From an uncultured Pelagibacteraceae bacterium (GTDB lineage: Bacteria > Pseudomonadota > Alphaproteobacteria > Pelagibacterales > Pelagibacteraceae): a stretch of 46,794 nt of DNA. The DNA lies in assembly GCA_902545825.1 (NCBI GenBank), contig CACCHS010000006.1, positions 1 through 46,794 of the forward strand, read 5' to 3'. The notes under the pieces were generated by a model. It was not told where the DNA came from and did no database searches. It was given only the letters and a program-made list of their open reading frames with translations. The translations under genes were made by a program, and so were the position numbers. The first letter of the stretch is position 1, and each line of letters opens with the position of its first letter. Below, one piece after another: positions 17,326 to 24,587 of this stretch.

Positions 17326-18327
17326 ATGAAGAATTCTCAAAATAATTTTATTGATGGTATTGGAAATACACCATTGGTCAAACTAAAAGCTGCTTCTGAG
17401 ATAACAGGGTGTAATATATATGGTAAAGCAGAATATTTAAATCCTGGTGGTTCCGTAAAAGATAGAGCTGCACTTGCATTAATAAGAGATGCAGAGGAAA
17501 AAAAATTAATTTCAAAGGGGGGTACAATTGTTGAGGGAACTGCAGGTAACACCGGTATTGGACTTTGTTTGATTGGAAACTCAATCGGTTACAAAACTGT
17601 AATAGTAATGAATGACAACCAAACACAAGAAAAAAAAGATATGCTGAAAAATATTGGTGCAGATTTAAGATTAGTTCCTCCTAAACCATATAAAGATGAC
17701 GGCAATTACGTTAAAGTTGCTGGAAGATTAGCTGATGAGTTAAGAAGTTCAAATAATCATGGTGTTGTTTGGGCAAATCAATTCGACAACACTGCAAATT
17801 TAAAAGGACATTACGAAACTACAGGTCCAGAAATTTATGATCAAACAGATGGTAAAGTAGATGCATTCATATGTGCATCTGGAACTGGAGGAACCATTGC
17901 TGGTGTTAGTAGTTACTTAAAAGAAAAAAATAAAGATATTAAAATTTATCTTTCTGATCCAGCAGGTTCATCGCTTTGTAATTACATAAATAATGGTGAG
18001 TTAAAAAGTGAGGGTAATTCTATTACTGAAGGTATTGGCTCAAGTAGAGTGACTGCTAATTTTGCAGAAGCAAAGATCGATGGTGCATTTTCTATCAGTG
18101 ATAATGAATCTTTACCAGTTCTGTTTGATCTTATTCAAAATGAAGGATTAAGTTTGGGAACTAGCTGCGGTGTTAATATAGCAGGTGCTATAAGATTAGG
18201 AAAAGAATTAGGACCAGGAAAGACAATCGTAACGATACTCTGCGACAAGAGTGATAAATATAACAGCAAATTATTCAATAAAAAATTCCTTCAAGAAAAA
18301 GGTTTACCGTATCCAAATTGGATATAA
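17326..18327 (+). CDS. cysK: Cysteine synthase A (O-acetylserine sulfhydrylase)
   Basis: The 333-residue PLP enzyme has NPGGSVKDRAALAL (PLP lysine near residue 45), the substrate loop EGTAGNTGIG near 69-78 and the phosphate-binding SGTGGTIAGV near 185-194. The late GTSCGVNIAGAIRLGKELGPG is characteristic. It joins O-acetylserine with sulfide to give cysteine. The C-terminal extension ending LPYPNWI is typical of alphaproteobacterial CysK-like proteins. Placement directly behind cysE and downstream of a persulfide dioxygenase and a thiol-rich protein makes this a compact sulfur module. Confidence 0.92.
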   Translation: MKNSQNNFIDGIGNTPLVKLKAASEITGCNIYGKAEYLNPGGSVKDRAALALIRDAEEKKLISKGGTIVEGTAGNTGIGLCLIGNSIGYKTVIVMNDNQTQEKKDMLKNIGADLRLVPPKPYKDDGNYVKVAGRLADELRSSNNHGVVWANQFDNTANLKGHYETTGPEIYDQTDGKVDAFICASGTGGTIAGVSSYLKEKNKDIKIYLSDPAGSSLCNYINNGELKSEGNSITEGIGSSRVTANFAEAKIDGAFSISDNESLPVLFDLIQNEGLSLGTSCGVNIAGAIRLGKELGPGKTIVTILCDKSDKYNSKLFNKKFLQEKGLPYPNWI

Positions 18328-18345
18328 TTGATATATTAAACTGAT

Positions 18346-19500
18346 ATGAGATTAAAAGATTGTCACAACTTTTCGGATTTTAGAAAACTTGCTGAAAAGA
18401 AATTACCTTCACCAATATTCCATTACATTGATGGTGCCGCAGATGATGAGATTACATACAAAAGAAATACGAGTGCATTTGATGATGTAGATTTAGTACC
18501 AAATGTTTTAAGAGGTGTAGAAAACATAGACCTTTCAACAACAATATTCGGTAAAAAATTAGATTTACCATTTTATTGTTCTCCTACAGCTTTACAAAGA
18601 TTGTTTCATTATGATGGTGAAAGAGCAGTTGGTAAAGCAGCTCAAAAATTTAATACTATGTTTGGTGTTTCAGCCTTAGCAACAGTAAGTGTCGAGGAAA
18701 TATCATCAATGATTGATACTCCGAAAATGTTTCAATTTTATTTTCATAAAGATCGAGGTCTGAATGATTCTTGTTTAGAAAGAGCAAAAGCAGCAAATTT
18801 TGATGTTATGGCTTTAACGGTTGATACGATAACAGGTGGAAATCGTGAAAGAGACTTAAGAACAGGATTTACCTCGCCACCTAAACTAACTCTGTCAAGT
18901 TTATTTAGTTTTGCGACAAGACCTATGTGGGGAATAAATTATTTAACAAAAGGAAAATTTGAATTACCTCATCTTCAAGATTTTGTAAAAGAGGGAACAA
19001 GCACAAATTCCTCGATTGGAAATTATTTTTCAACAATGTTAGATCAATCTATGAATTGGAATGATGCTGAAAAATTATGCTCTAAGTGGGGCGGTCATTT
19101 CGCGCTCAAAGGAATTATGAGTGTCGAGGATGCAAAAAAAGCTGTTGATATCGGATGTACAGGAATAATGGTTTCAAACCATGGTGGAAGACAACTTGAT
19201 GGATCAAGATCACCTTTTGATCAGCTAGCTGAAATAGTAGATGCTGTTGGCGATAAGATTGATGTTATTTGTGAAGGAGGATTTCAAAGAGGAACTCATA
19301 TGCTTAAAGCTTTATCAATTGGTGCAAAAGCATGTGCAGGTGGAAGATTATATCTTTATGCACTAGCAGCTGCGGGTCAAGCAGGAGTTGAAAGAGCTTT
19401 GGGCCAATATAAAACTGAATTAATGAGAGATATGAAACTTATGGGTTGTACGAAAATTAGTGAATTAAATAGAAATAATTTAAGATTCCGAAATTTATAA
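18346..19500 (+). CDS. lldD: FMN-dependent L-lactate dehydrogenase (alpha-hydroxyacid dehydrogenase family)
   Basis: The 384-residue protein is an FMN TIM-barrel enzyme of the LldD/glycolate oxidase family. Signs are FHYIDGAADDEIT near 25-37, SPTALQRLFH, ALTVDT, and the active-site SNHGGRQLDGSRSPFDQL near 278-295 with the catalytic His-Gly-Gly-Arg. CEGGFQRGTHMLKALSIGAKACAGGR binds the FMN phosphate. It should oxidise L-lactate (or a related hydroxyacid such as mandelate or glycolate) and feed quinone or cytochrome. No lldP or lldR is seen beside it. It follows cysK after 18 bases, perhaps on the same message. Confidence 0.87.
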   Translation: MRLKDCHNFSDFRKLAEKKLPSPIFHYIDGAADDEITYKRNTSAFDDVDLVPNVLRGVENIDLSTTIFGKKLDLPFYCSPTALQRLFHYDGERAVGKAAQKFNTMFGVSALATVSVEEISSMIDTPKMFQFYFHKDRGLNDSCLERAKAANFDVMALTVDTITGGNRERDLRTGFTSPPKLTLSSLFSFATRPMWGINYLTKGKFELPHLQDFVKEGTSTNSSIGNYFSTMLDQSMNWNDAEKLCSKWGGHFALKGIMSVEDAKKAVDIGCTGIMVSNHGGRQLDGSRSPFDQLAEIVDAVGDKIDVICEGGFQRGTHMLKALSIGAKACAGGRLYLYALAAAGQAGVERALGQYKTELMRDMKLMGCTKISELNRNNLRFRNL

Positions 19501-19559
19501 CAATTCTATCAAATAAAGCTTTGCAATTTTAACATATCACAGCGTCAGTTTTCACACTT

Positions 19560-19565
19560 TATAAT
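19560..19565 (+). promoter_or_regulatory. Candidate -10 box (TATAAT) for the small-protein cluster
   Basis: A perfect TATAAT lies 41 bases before the ATG of the secreted small protein, in the only sizeable gap (19501-19606) between lldD and the cluster. No good -35 hexamer was found at 16-18 bases upstream, and TATAAT-like strings are common in AT-rich DNA. Confidence 0.35.
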
Positions 19566-19606
19566 AAATACTTTACATTTTAGTCTTATTGTTGGGAGAG
19601 ATAAAC

Positions 19607-19984
19607 ATGAAAAAAATATTTTTATTTTTAACATTCTTTATTTTAACGAGTGGAGCTAATGCTGAAACTTTAACTGAAGAAAATAAAGACAAAGCTTGGG
19701 ATTGTGTTGGAATATATATGGCAAATTACTTTTTGCCCTCAGGTGAGAGCTTTGAATATGGAATGAAAGAAAAATCAATGGCATCAGTTAAGGTTTGGAA
19801 AGAATATGCTTTAGAAATTGGAATAAAAGAAAAGACATGGGATGACGGTGTTAACAAAGCTGTAGATAAATATTATGGTTCTAAATATGATGAGAAATTA
19901 ACTGAGGGTTGTCATAAGTTTTTAGAAAGTACAATTCCAAATGGTGAAGATAGAGTAAAGAAAGTAGCTCAAACATTATATTAA
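19607..19984 (+). CDS. Small secreted protein, unknown; first gene of small-protein cluster
   Basis: From the ATG at 19607 (preceded by GGGAGAG at a good distance) the product is 125 residues. A signal peptide is clear: MKK, then a hydrophobic FLFLTFFILTSG, with cleavage after GANA. The mature part is about 106 residues, helical in appearance, with two cysteines (WDCVG and EGCHK) that could form a disulfide. No family was recognised. It begins a run of seven genes separated by 6-35 bases or overlapping, so the neighbours probably share transcription, although this one is exported and the next six are cytoplasmic. Confidence 0.72.
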   Translation: MKKIFLFLTFFILTSGANAETLTEENKDKAWDCVGIYMANYFLPSGESFEYGMKEKSMASVKVWKEYALEIGIKEKTWDDGVNKAVDKYYGSKYDEKLTEGCHKFLESTIPNGEDRVKKVAQTLY

Positions 19985-19997
19985 CAAAGGAGAAAAA

Positions 19998-20381
19998 ATG
20001 GACGTAAAAGAACGAACAAGAAAAGCTTACGAGCTTTTTGGTAAAGGAGATATGGAAACTTTTTTTAATGAAATGATTGATGACAATATTGTTTGGACAT
20101 TTCCAGGCAAAGAAGGTGTTCATCCATTATCAGGGGTGCATAAAGGTAAACAGGCAATGATGGCTGCAATGTCAAAAATTCCAGGGATATGGCCAAATTT
20201 TCATTTAAAGATTTTAGACATGATCAGTGAAGGAAATAAAGTATTTGTTAGAGTACATGCAACTGCTGACAACATGGATACTATGTTTGGTCATTATTTT
20301 GAATCAACTGATGAAGGAAAAACTAAAGTTATGATGACTTTTGATGATACTTTAAGCATGTTTAATGCTATGAAAAAATAA
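19998..20381 (+). CDS. NTF2-like (SnoaL) protein
   Basis: The 127-residue protein has the SnoaL/NTF2-like cone fold pattern: an N-terminal helix YELFGKGDMETFFNEMIDDNIVWTFPG, a GVHKGKQAMMAAM helix, then strands ending MFGHYFESTDEGKTKVMMTFDDTLS. Members are ketosteroid isomerase-like enzymes, dehydratases or polyketide cyclases, and many have no known reaction. A ribosome site AAAGGAG precedes the start. The protein could bind a small hydrophobic ligand. It is the first of two NTF2-like proteins in the cluster. Confidence 0.75.
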   Translation: MDVKERTRKAYELFGKGDMETFFNEMIDDNIVWTFPGKEGVHPLSGVHKGKQAMMAAMSKIPGIWPNFHLKILDMISEGNKVFVRVHATADNMDTMFGHYFESTDEGKTKVMMTFDDTLSMFNAMKK

Positions 20382-20402
20382 AAATGAAAATAGAGGAAAA
20401 AT

Positions 20403-20696
20403 ATGAAAGATTACTTAACAACGCATAAGTTTAAATCAGTAGAGATGAAAAAAAAAATGCAAGAAACTATGGCATCAATGAAGCCTGAAGATATTGTTAA
20501 ATCTACAACTGGTCCAAAAGCGGTTTGTCAATCATCATTTGTTTCTCCTGGGGACGATTTAATCATGTTTTGTCACTGGAAAGCTGAGAGCGAAGAAGCA
20601 ATTAATGAGCAACTAGGACCAATGAATGATTTTTATGAGCCGCATAAACATCAGGTGATTGATCAAATCATGGATTTCAATAAAATGAGATCATAA
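20403..20696 (+). CDS. Small alpha+beta protein, unknown
   Basis: The 97-residue protein starts at an ATG with GAGG upstream. Helix KFKSVEMKKKMQETMASMKPEDI is followed by a strand VCQSSFVSPGDDLIMFCHWKAES and another helix EEAINEQLGPMNDFY, then a final strand. This alternation suggests a dimeric alpha+beta barrel (ferredoxin-like), as in the neighbours, but no named family was recognised. Two cysteines (VCQ and FCHW) lie on adjacent predicted strands with HW after the second, a possible metal or ligand site. Function unknown. Confidence 0.68.
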   Translation: MKDYLTTHKFKSVEMKKKMQETMASMKPEDIVKSTTGPKAVCQSSFVSPGDDLIMFCHWKAESEEAINEQLGPMNDFYEPHKHQVIDQIMDFNKMRS

Positions 20697-20731
20697 ATAA
20701 TAATAGAAGGTAAAGTTTAAAATAGAATGTA

Positions 20732-21019
20732 ATGCCTGCATATGTTATTGCCCAGATTAATGTGAAACATAAAGAAGGTTTCAGAGCATATGCTGAGAAG
20801 GTCCCACAAACAATAAAGAACTTTGGTGGTAAATATTTAGTGAGAGCTGGAGATTTTCAAATTAAAGAGGGTAAATGGGATTTTTCTAGAAACGTTATAA
20901 TAGAATTTCCAAGCTATGAAATAGCTTTGAAATGGTACAACTCGGATGAATATAAACCTATCAAACAAATGCGTTTAGATAATGCGGAGGGAAATTTTAT
21001 AATAGTAAAAGGAATATAA
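20732..21019 (+). CDS. DUF1330 family protein
   Basis: The 95-residue protein matches DUF1330, a dimeric alpha+beta-barrel family: it begins PAYVIAQINVK, contains FRAYAEKVPQTIKNFGGKYLVRAGD near 17-41 and WDFSRNVIIEFPSYEIALKWYNSDEYKPIKQMR near 49-81. The tyrosine/arginine residues in the last block line a small cavity in family structures. No reaction has been assigned to DUF1330. It is in the centre of the small-protein run, 35 bases after the previous gene. Confidence 0.87.
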   Translation: MPAYVIAQINVKHKEGFRAYAEKVPQTIKNFGGKYLVRAGDFQIKEGKWDFSRNVIIEFPSYEIALKWYNSDEYKPIKQMRLDNAEGNFIIVKGI

Positions 21020-21030
21020 AGGAGAAAGAA

Positions 21031-21324
21031 ATGGAAAAAGAAATGTTAGCTTTAGTTAATCTTAAAGAAGGTAAATTAGAAACTTTTATGGGGTGGATGC
21101 AGTCCGATGAAGGTATGGAAGTAAGGAAAAGTATTGCTTATCCGGAAAAAACAATTGGAGCAATGAAGCCTGACAAAAGCGGAATAATGTTTAAAGTTTC
21201 AGTTCATAATGAAGCTGGAATGAAAGAATTTGTTGCTGGAAATAATCCAAAAGCTAAAGCAATTTATGCTGAATGTGTAGACAATGTACAACTATGGGAA
21301 TTATCAAAAGTGGAGGTAAAATAA
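21031..21324 (+). CDS. Small alpha+beta protein, unknown
   Basis: The 97-residue protein begins MEKEMLALVNLKEGKLETFMGWMQS and has the strand-helix-strand-strand-helix-strand order of a ferredoxin-like barrel (MLALVNL, KLETFMGWM, TIGAMKPD, GIMFKVSVHNEAGMKEFV, AECVDNVQLWELSKV). A good AAAGGAG site precedes it. Its stop shares bases with the next gene (TAATG at 21322-21326). No named family was recognised. It is likely to act together with the GYD protein that it is coupled to. Confidence 0.7.
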   Translation: MEKEMLALVNLKEGKLETFMGWMQSDEGMEVRKSIAYPEKTIGAMKPDKSGIMFKVSVHNEAGMKEFVAGNNPKAKAIYAECVDNVQLWELSKVEVK

Positions 21325-21647
21325 TGGCAAAATTTTATTTAATTGGAAAGATTAGTCAGGATTTAATGCAACGTATGCAAAATGATCCGTCTGCTGATAG
21401 ATACGCTTCAACTAAAAAAGTTACTGAGGCAGCAGGGTTAAAATTAATCAGTTACGAGTGGGTAAGAGGAAGATTTGATGTAATTTCTTGTGTTGAGGGT
21501 GAGTACGAACAGGCTGTTGCTTTGAAAATAGCTTTTAAAAATTCTGGTCTTATGGATGATTTAATGGTTCATGAAGTAATTGACTACAATAAAGCATTTA
21601 CTAATGCTGCTAACGCCGCTAAAAGTGTTATTAAGCCAGGAAAATAA
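21324..21647 (+). CDS. GYD-like alpha+beta protein
   Basis: The 107-residue protein starts at the ATG that overlaps the previous stop, with GGAGG four bases upstream of the overlap. Strand KFYLIGKIS, helix, then EWVRGRFDVISCVEGEYEQAVALKIAFKNSGLMDDLMVHEVIDY are as in GYD-domain proteins, although the Gly-Tyr-Asp is Gly-Arg-Phe-Asp here. It is a clear paralogue of the protein at 34430-34747: shared DPxxDR, VRGxxDxI, AIK/LKI and E-x-IDYNKA-like endings. Function unknown; likely a dimeric ligand-binding barrel. Confidence 0.74.
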   Translation: MAKFYLIGKISQDLMQRMQNDPSADRYASTKKVTEAAGLKLISYEWVRGRFDVISCVEGEYEQAVALKIAFKNSGLMDDLMVHEVIDYNKAFTNAANAAKSVIKPGK

Positions 21648-21666
21648 AAAACAAAAGGGAATATAA

Positions 21667-21987
21667 ATGTCAATAATAGAAAAAATGTCAAAAATAGTAA
21701 ATGAAGGAGATACTTCAGGAGCAGACCAATTAATACATGATGATTATCAATTTTTAATGCATGCCTCCGGTAAAAAACTTGGAAAGTCAGATGTTATTAA
21801 CTGGCTTGGTATGAAAGATATTCAAAAAGAAAAAGTTAGAGTTCTTTTTGAAAATGATGAAGTTGGATTTGAACATGCATATGTAACTTTTAAAGATGGT
21901 AACAAAGAAGCGGTTATGACTTATTATAAATTTAAGGATGGTAAAGTTGTATACCAAGAAACTGGGGCTACTAAGTTACCAAAGTAA
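21667..21987 (+). CDS. NTF2-like (SnoaL) protein, second copy
   Basis: The 106-residue protein has an NTF2-like order: N-terminal helix MSKIVNEGDTSGADQLIHDDYQFLMHASG, LGKSDVINWLG helix, then strands VRVLFENDEVGFEHAYVTFKDGNKEAVMTYYKFKDGKVVYQETGATKL. It is distantly related to the first NTF2-like protein of the cluster but shorter. A GGGA site lies 9-12 bases before the ATG. It is the last cytoplasmic member of the run and is followed after 7 bases by the exported TPR protein. Reaction unknown. Confidence 0.74.
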   Translation: MSIIEKMSKIVNEGDTSGADQLIHDDYQFLMHASGKKLGKSDVINWLGMKDIQKEKVRVLFENDEVGFEHAYVTFKDGNKEAVMTYYKFKDGKVVYQETGATKLPK

Positions 21988-21994
21988 ATATAAA

Positions 21995-22549
21995 ATGATA
22001 AGAAAGTTATTTGTCGTTTTTCTGTTTTGTGCTTTTTTAAACCCTGCCAATGCTAAAGAAGACCACGTATTAGAACTTAATAAATTGTTTACCCAATTAA
22101 AAAGTATTGAGGATCCTGCTGATGCAAGAGAAGTTGAGGATAGGATTTGGAAATTGTGGACCACACATCCATCTGAGAAAACTTTGACTGATCTTTTAGC
22201 AAAAGGTTCTGGTTATATGATGCAAAATCAGCTTACTAGTGCTCATAATGTTTTTTCAAAAGTAATCGAATTAGATCCTAATTGGGCAGAGGGTTGGAAT
22301 AAAAGGGCAACAGTTCTTTACATGATGGGAAATTTTGAGTTATCGCAAAATGATATTGATATGGTTCTAAGTCTTGAGAAAAGACACTTTGGTGCCCTTT
22401 CAGGTCAAGGCCTTGTACAAACCGCATTACAAAATTATCAAAAAGCAATTGATAGCTACATTGAAGCTCATAAAATTTATCCATCATCACAATCTACATT
22501 GCGGATGATTGAGCAATTAAATATATTAATACAAAAAGAGAGTATTTGA
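21995..22549 (+). CDS. Secreted TPR-repeat protein
   Basis: The preferred ATG at 21995 gives 184 residues starting with a signal peptide (MIRKLFVVFLFCAFLNPANA, cleaved near residue 20); the longer frame from 21938 lies inside the preceding gene. Two to three TPR helical pairs follow, seen as SGYMMQNQLTSAHNVFSKVIELDPNWAEGW, RATVLYMMGNFELSQNDI and GLVQTALQNYQKAIDSYIEAHKIYPSS. Such periplasmic proteins scaffold protein contacts. It closes the small-protein cluster and may be its export-side partner, an inference from position only. Confidence 0.83.
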   Translation: MIRKLFVVFLFCAFLNPANAKEDHVLELNKLFTQLKSIEDPADAREVEDRIWKLWTTHPSEKTLTDLLAKGSGYMMQNQLTSAHNVFSKVIELDPNWAEGWNKRATVLYMMGNFELSQNDIDMVLSLEKRHFGALSGQGLVQTALQNYQKAIDSYIEAHKIYPSSQSTLRMIEQLNILIQKESI

Positions 22550-22613
22550 GTTAACTTATAATATTTCCAGTCCCTTCCAAACTGGCATCATTGGAAAAAT
22601 AATTATGGAGTAA

Positions 22614-22832
22614 ATGGATCATTTGTTTTTTTCTGCGATTATCATAACCGCATTTGATATTTTTCTTATTATTTATGCTTTTACTCTTCCGCTATATCCA
22701 AGTGTATGGCGTAAAAAAGTAAACAAAAAATATAAAAATGATACTGCTACTGGAATTGTTATAATCTTTACGACTTTATTGTGTTGTATTCTTTGGGTTA
22801 TCTATTTCTATTTTAAATTATTTCAACTATAG
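22614..22832 (+). CDS. Small two-helix membrane protein, unknown
   Basis: The 72-residue protein has two membrane helices (about 5-27 and 46-68) joined by a strongly basic loop (WRKKVNKKYKND), so both ends probably face the periplasm. It lies 8 bases before the SMR-family gene on the same strand and a GGAG site precedes the ATG. No family was recognised. It may be a partner of the SMR protein. Confidence 0.6.
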   Translation: MDHLFFSAIIITAFDIFLIIYAFTLPLYPSVWRKKVNKKYKNDTATGIVIIFTTLLCCILWVIYFYFKLFQL

Positions 22833-22839
22833 TTTAAAT

Positions 22840-23175
22840 ATGAGTAATTTAACTGCATATTTAATTCTTTTAATTGCCGTTGTGCTTGGTACTGCTGCAA
22901 ATGGTTTTGCAAAAAGTGCTCAGGGATTTACATTGTTAATTCCAACATTGTTAACTGCAGTAACAATTGTTGCTTGTATGTATACTTTGTCTTTAGTGAT
23001 GAAATCTATTCCGGTTGGCGTAACTTATGCTTCTTTTGCTGGTCTTTGTATAATAGCAACTATTATTGTTGGAGTTGTTAAATTTAACCAAATGCCTGAT
23101 CTTTATACAATTCTTGGAATGGTTTTAATTATATCGGGTGTTTTAATTGTAAATTTGATTGGAAAGACTTCTTAA
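22840..23175 (+). CDS. SMR (EmrE-like) family protein lacking the TM1 glutamate
   Basis: The 111-residue protein has four membrane helices with SMR features: IPVGVTYASFAGL in TM3 (EmrE IPTGIAYAIWSGV) and GMVLIISGVLIVNLIG in TM4. The first helix reads VVLGTAANGFAKSAQGF and contains no acidic residue. In EmrE the membrane-embedded E14 there is essential for proton and drug binding. The TM3 tryptophan of EmrE is Phe here. Proton-coupled drug export by the known mechanism is therefore unlikely; a lipid-linked flippase-like or heteromeric role is possible. A related protein, also without the glutamate, is at 23749-24078. Confidence 0.82.
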   Translation: MSNLTAYLILLIAVVLGTAANGFAKSAQGFTLLIPTLLTAVTIVACMYTLSLVMKSIPVGVTYASFAGLCIIATIIVGVVKFNQMPDLYTILGMVLIISGVLIVNLIGKTS

Positions 23176-23179
23176 AGTT

Positions 23180-23323
23180 TTAAAAGCCCATTCTTGACCA
23201 ATTAACTTTGTCTTGATTTTTACTTTTAAACTTTTTCAGTTCACTTTTTGAAGGTTTTTTGAAAATAAAAAGCAAAGTCAACATAATTCCAAGTAAAGCT
23301 AAGGTGCTGTAGCAAATATTCAT
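23180..23323 (-). CDS. Candidate 47-residue single-span membrane protein
   Basis: An open frame on the minus strand starts ATG at 23323 and ends TAA at 23180-23182. It begins MNICYSTLALLGIMLTLLFIF (one hydrophobic span), followed by a basic tail KKPSKSELKKFKSKNQDK and WSRMGF. The span-plus-basic-tail layout is typical of small membrane proteins, and it fills an otherwise empty gap. No ribosome site stands out, so it may be spurious. It faces the SMR gene tail to tail. Confidence 0.4.
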   Translation of the reverse strand: MNICYSTLALLGIMLTLLFIFKKPSKSELKKFKSKNQDKVNWSRMGF

Positions 23324-23390
23324 AATAGATTAATAATAATAATATTAAGAAAATTTATTTCAATAATAAATATTGTACATTTTTGTCATA

Positions 23391-23735
23391 CTAACAATAA
23401 GATGGTAAAGTAAAACTACCATCTTTATTCTCAATAATTTTAAAATTCTCAATAATTTTTTTGCAATTTAATTTTGAGTAAAGATGGGGAAAAATTTGAC
23501 CGTCACTTGATTGCTCCCATTTTAAATTTTTAAGATCAATAATTGAAACTTTTAAAAGAATTAATTCTCTTTGATTTTTAAAATACTTTTTTAAAGTTCC
23601 AATTAATTGCTCTTTTTTTGAAAAATGAATAAATCCATCTTTGACATCCTTCTCAGTGCCAAAAAAATAGTCATTGCCTTTTAAATTTTCAAATTCTGAG
23701 TAAGTAAGAATTTTATAAATATACTCATTTTTCAT
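23391..23735 (-). CDS. DUF952 family protein
   Basis: The 114-residue protein matches DUF952: YIYKILTYSEFENL at the start, KDGFIHFSKKEQLIGTLKKYF near 32-52, LILLKVSIIDL and the late FPHLYSKLNCKKII. The fold is related to ADP-ribose-handling/tRNA phosphotransferase-like proteins, but no reaction is known. It is 13 bases downstream of the second SMR gene on the same strand, so likely co-transcribed with it and the AhpD-like gene. Confidence 0.82.
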   Translation of the reverse strand: MKNEYIYKILTYSEFENLKGNDYFFGTEKDVKDGFIHFSKKEQLIGTLKKYFKNQRELILLKVSIIDLKNLKWEQSSDGQIFPHLYSKLNCKKIIENFKIIENKDGSFTLPSYC

Positions 23736-23748
23736 ATTTAATAAAATT

Positions 23749-24078
23749 TTAGGAATTTATTCTTCCTAAGTAATTAACCAAAAAGACACCAATTATAATT
23801 AATATAATTCCGATAGTTCCATAAATATTTGGTAATTGATTATATTTAATAACAGCAAATAAAGTGACAGCTGTAATGGTTAATCCTCCATAAGTAGCAT
23901 AAGTAAAACCAACAGGGATGGTGGTCATAGCTTTAGATAATAAAAACAAACAAATAACTATTGAAGAGACACAAAATATTGTTGGATATAAGTTTGAAAA
24001 TCCATCAGTAGTTTTTAAAAAACCGTTTGCTGCAATGCCAAATATAATTGCGAAGGCTAAATATATATATCCACTCAT
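23749..24078 (-). CDS. SMR (EmrE-like) family protein lacking the TM1 glutamate, second copy
   Basis: The 109-residue four-helix protein is a paralogue of the one at 22840-23175. TM1 reads AIIFGIAANGFLKTTDGF, again without an acidic residue in the helix; the shared core is GxAANGFxK. TM3 has IPVGFTYATYGGL, with Tyr in place of the EmrE tryptophan, and TM4 has GTIGIILIIIGVFLVNYLG. The two genes point at each other with a DUF952 gene and a mini-ORF between them. SMR proteins often work as antiparallel dimers, and two paralogues in one locus could form a heterodimer, though here they are not in one operon. Confidence 0.82.
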   Translation of the reverse strand: MSGYIYLAFAIIFGIAANGFLKTTDGFSNLYPTIFCVSSIVICLFLLSKAMTTIPVGFTYATYGGLTITAVTLFAVIKYNQLPNIYGTIGIILIIIGVFLVNYLGRINS

Positions 24079-24087
24079 AAAACTATT

Positions 24088-24480
24088 TTATTTATAAATT
24101 TTATCTACTTCAACTTGATAAGACTCAACTAGTTTGTTGTTTTGATTAGCAATACCAACAACATCGATCATTTCTTTAATCATTTGATCTGATGCTCCTT
24201 TTTTTTTAGCCGCTGCAGTATGAGATCTGATACAATATTCGCAACTGTTTGTTATTGAAACCGCAACATATATTAGCTCTTTTGTTACAGGATCAAGAGC
24301 GCCTTTTTTCATTATTTGTTTTAAATTATTCCATGTTCTCTCTAAAGTATCTGGATTATTGGCAATCGCTCTCCAAAAATTTGGAATTTTTTTTAAATTT
24401 CTTGTTTGTTTTATATCATCAAAAACTTTTTTGATTTTTCCCTTAGCGTTTCTCTCATTAATTAATTTAAATACTGACAT
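24088..24480 (-). CDS. Carboxymuconolactone decarboxylase/AhpD-like protein
   Basis: The 130-residue all-helical protein has the AhpD-type CxxC pair C80 and C83 with H87 in NSCEYCIRSHTAAAKKKG. N-terminal INERNAKGKIKKVFDDIK and FWRAIANNPDTLERTWNNLKQIM are standard for CMD-family peroxidases. The Cys pair with His suggests alkylhydroperoxidase activity using a thiol reductant. The start has a perfect AGGAGG ribosome site, and the gene leads the unit that contains the second SMR and DUF952. Upstream gap 24481-24587 is AT-rich; nothing else seen. Confidence 0.86.
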   Translation of the reverse strand: MSVFKLINERNAKGKIKKVFDDIKQTRNLKKIPNFWRAIANNPDTLERTWNNLKQIMKKGALDPVTKELIYVAVSITNSCEYCIRSHTAAAKKKGASDQMIKEMIDVVGIANQNNKLVESYQVEVDKIYK

Positions 24481-24587
24481 AATCCCTCCTATTAAATTTT
24501 AAGAATATCACTCTTAAATTTTGAATACAAAATATTAATATAGTCTGTTTTTAAAGATCAATTATTTTTGATTTAGTCCAGTTTTTA

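Noticed and set aside
22567..22585. CCAGT/ACTGG hairpin after the TPR gene as terminator
   Set aside because: Only five pairs, a nine-base loop and no T-run.
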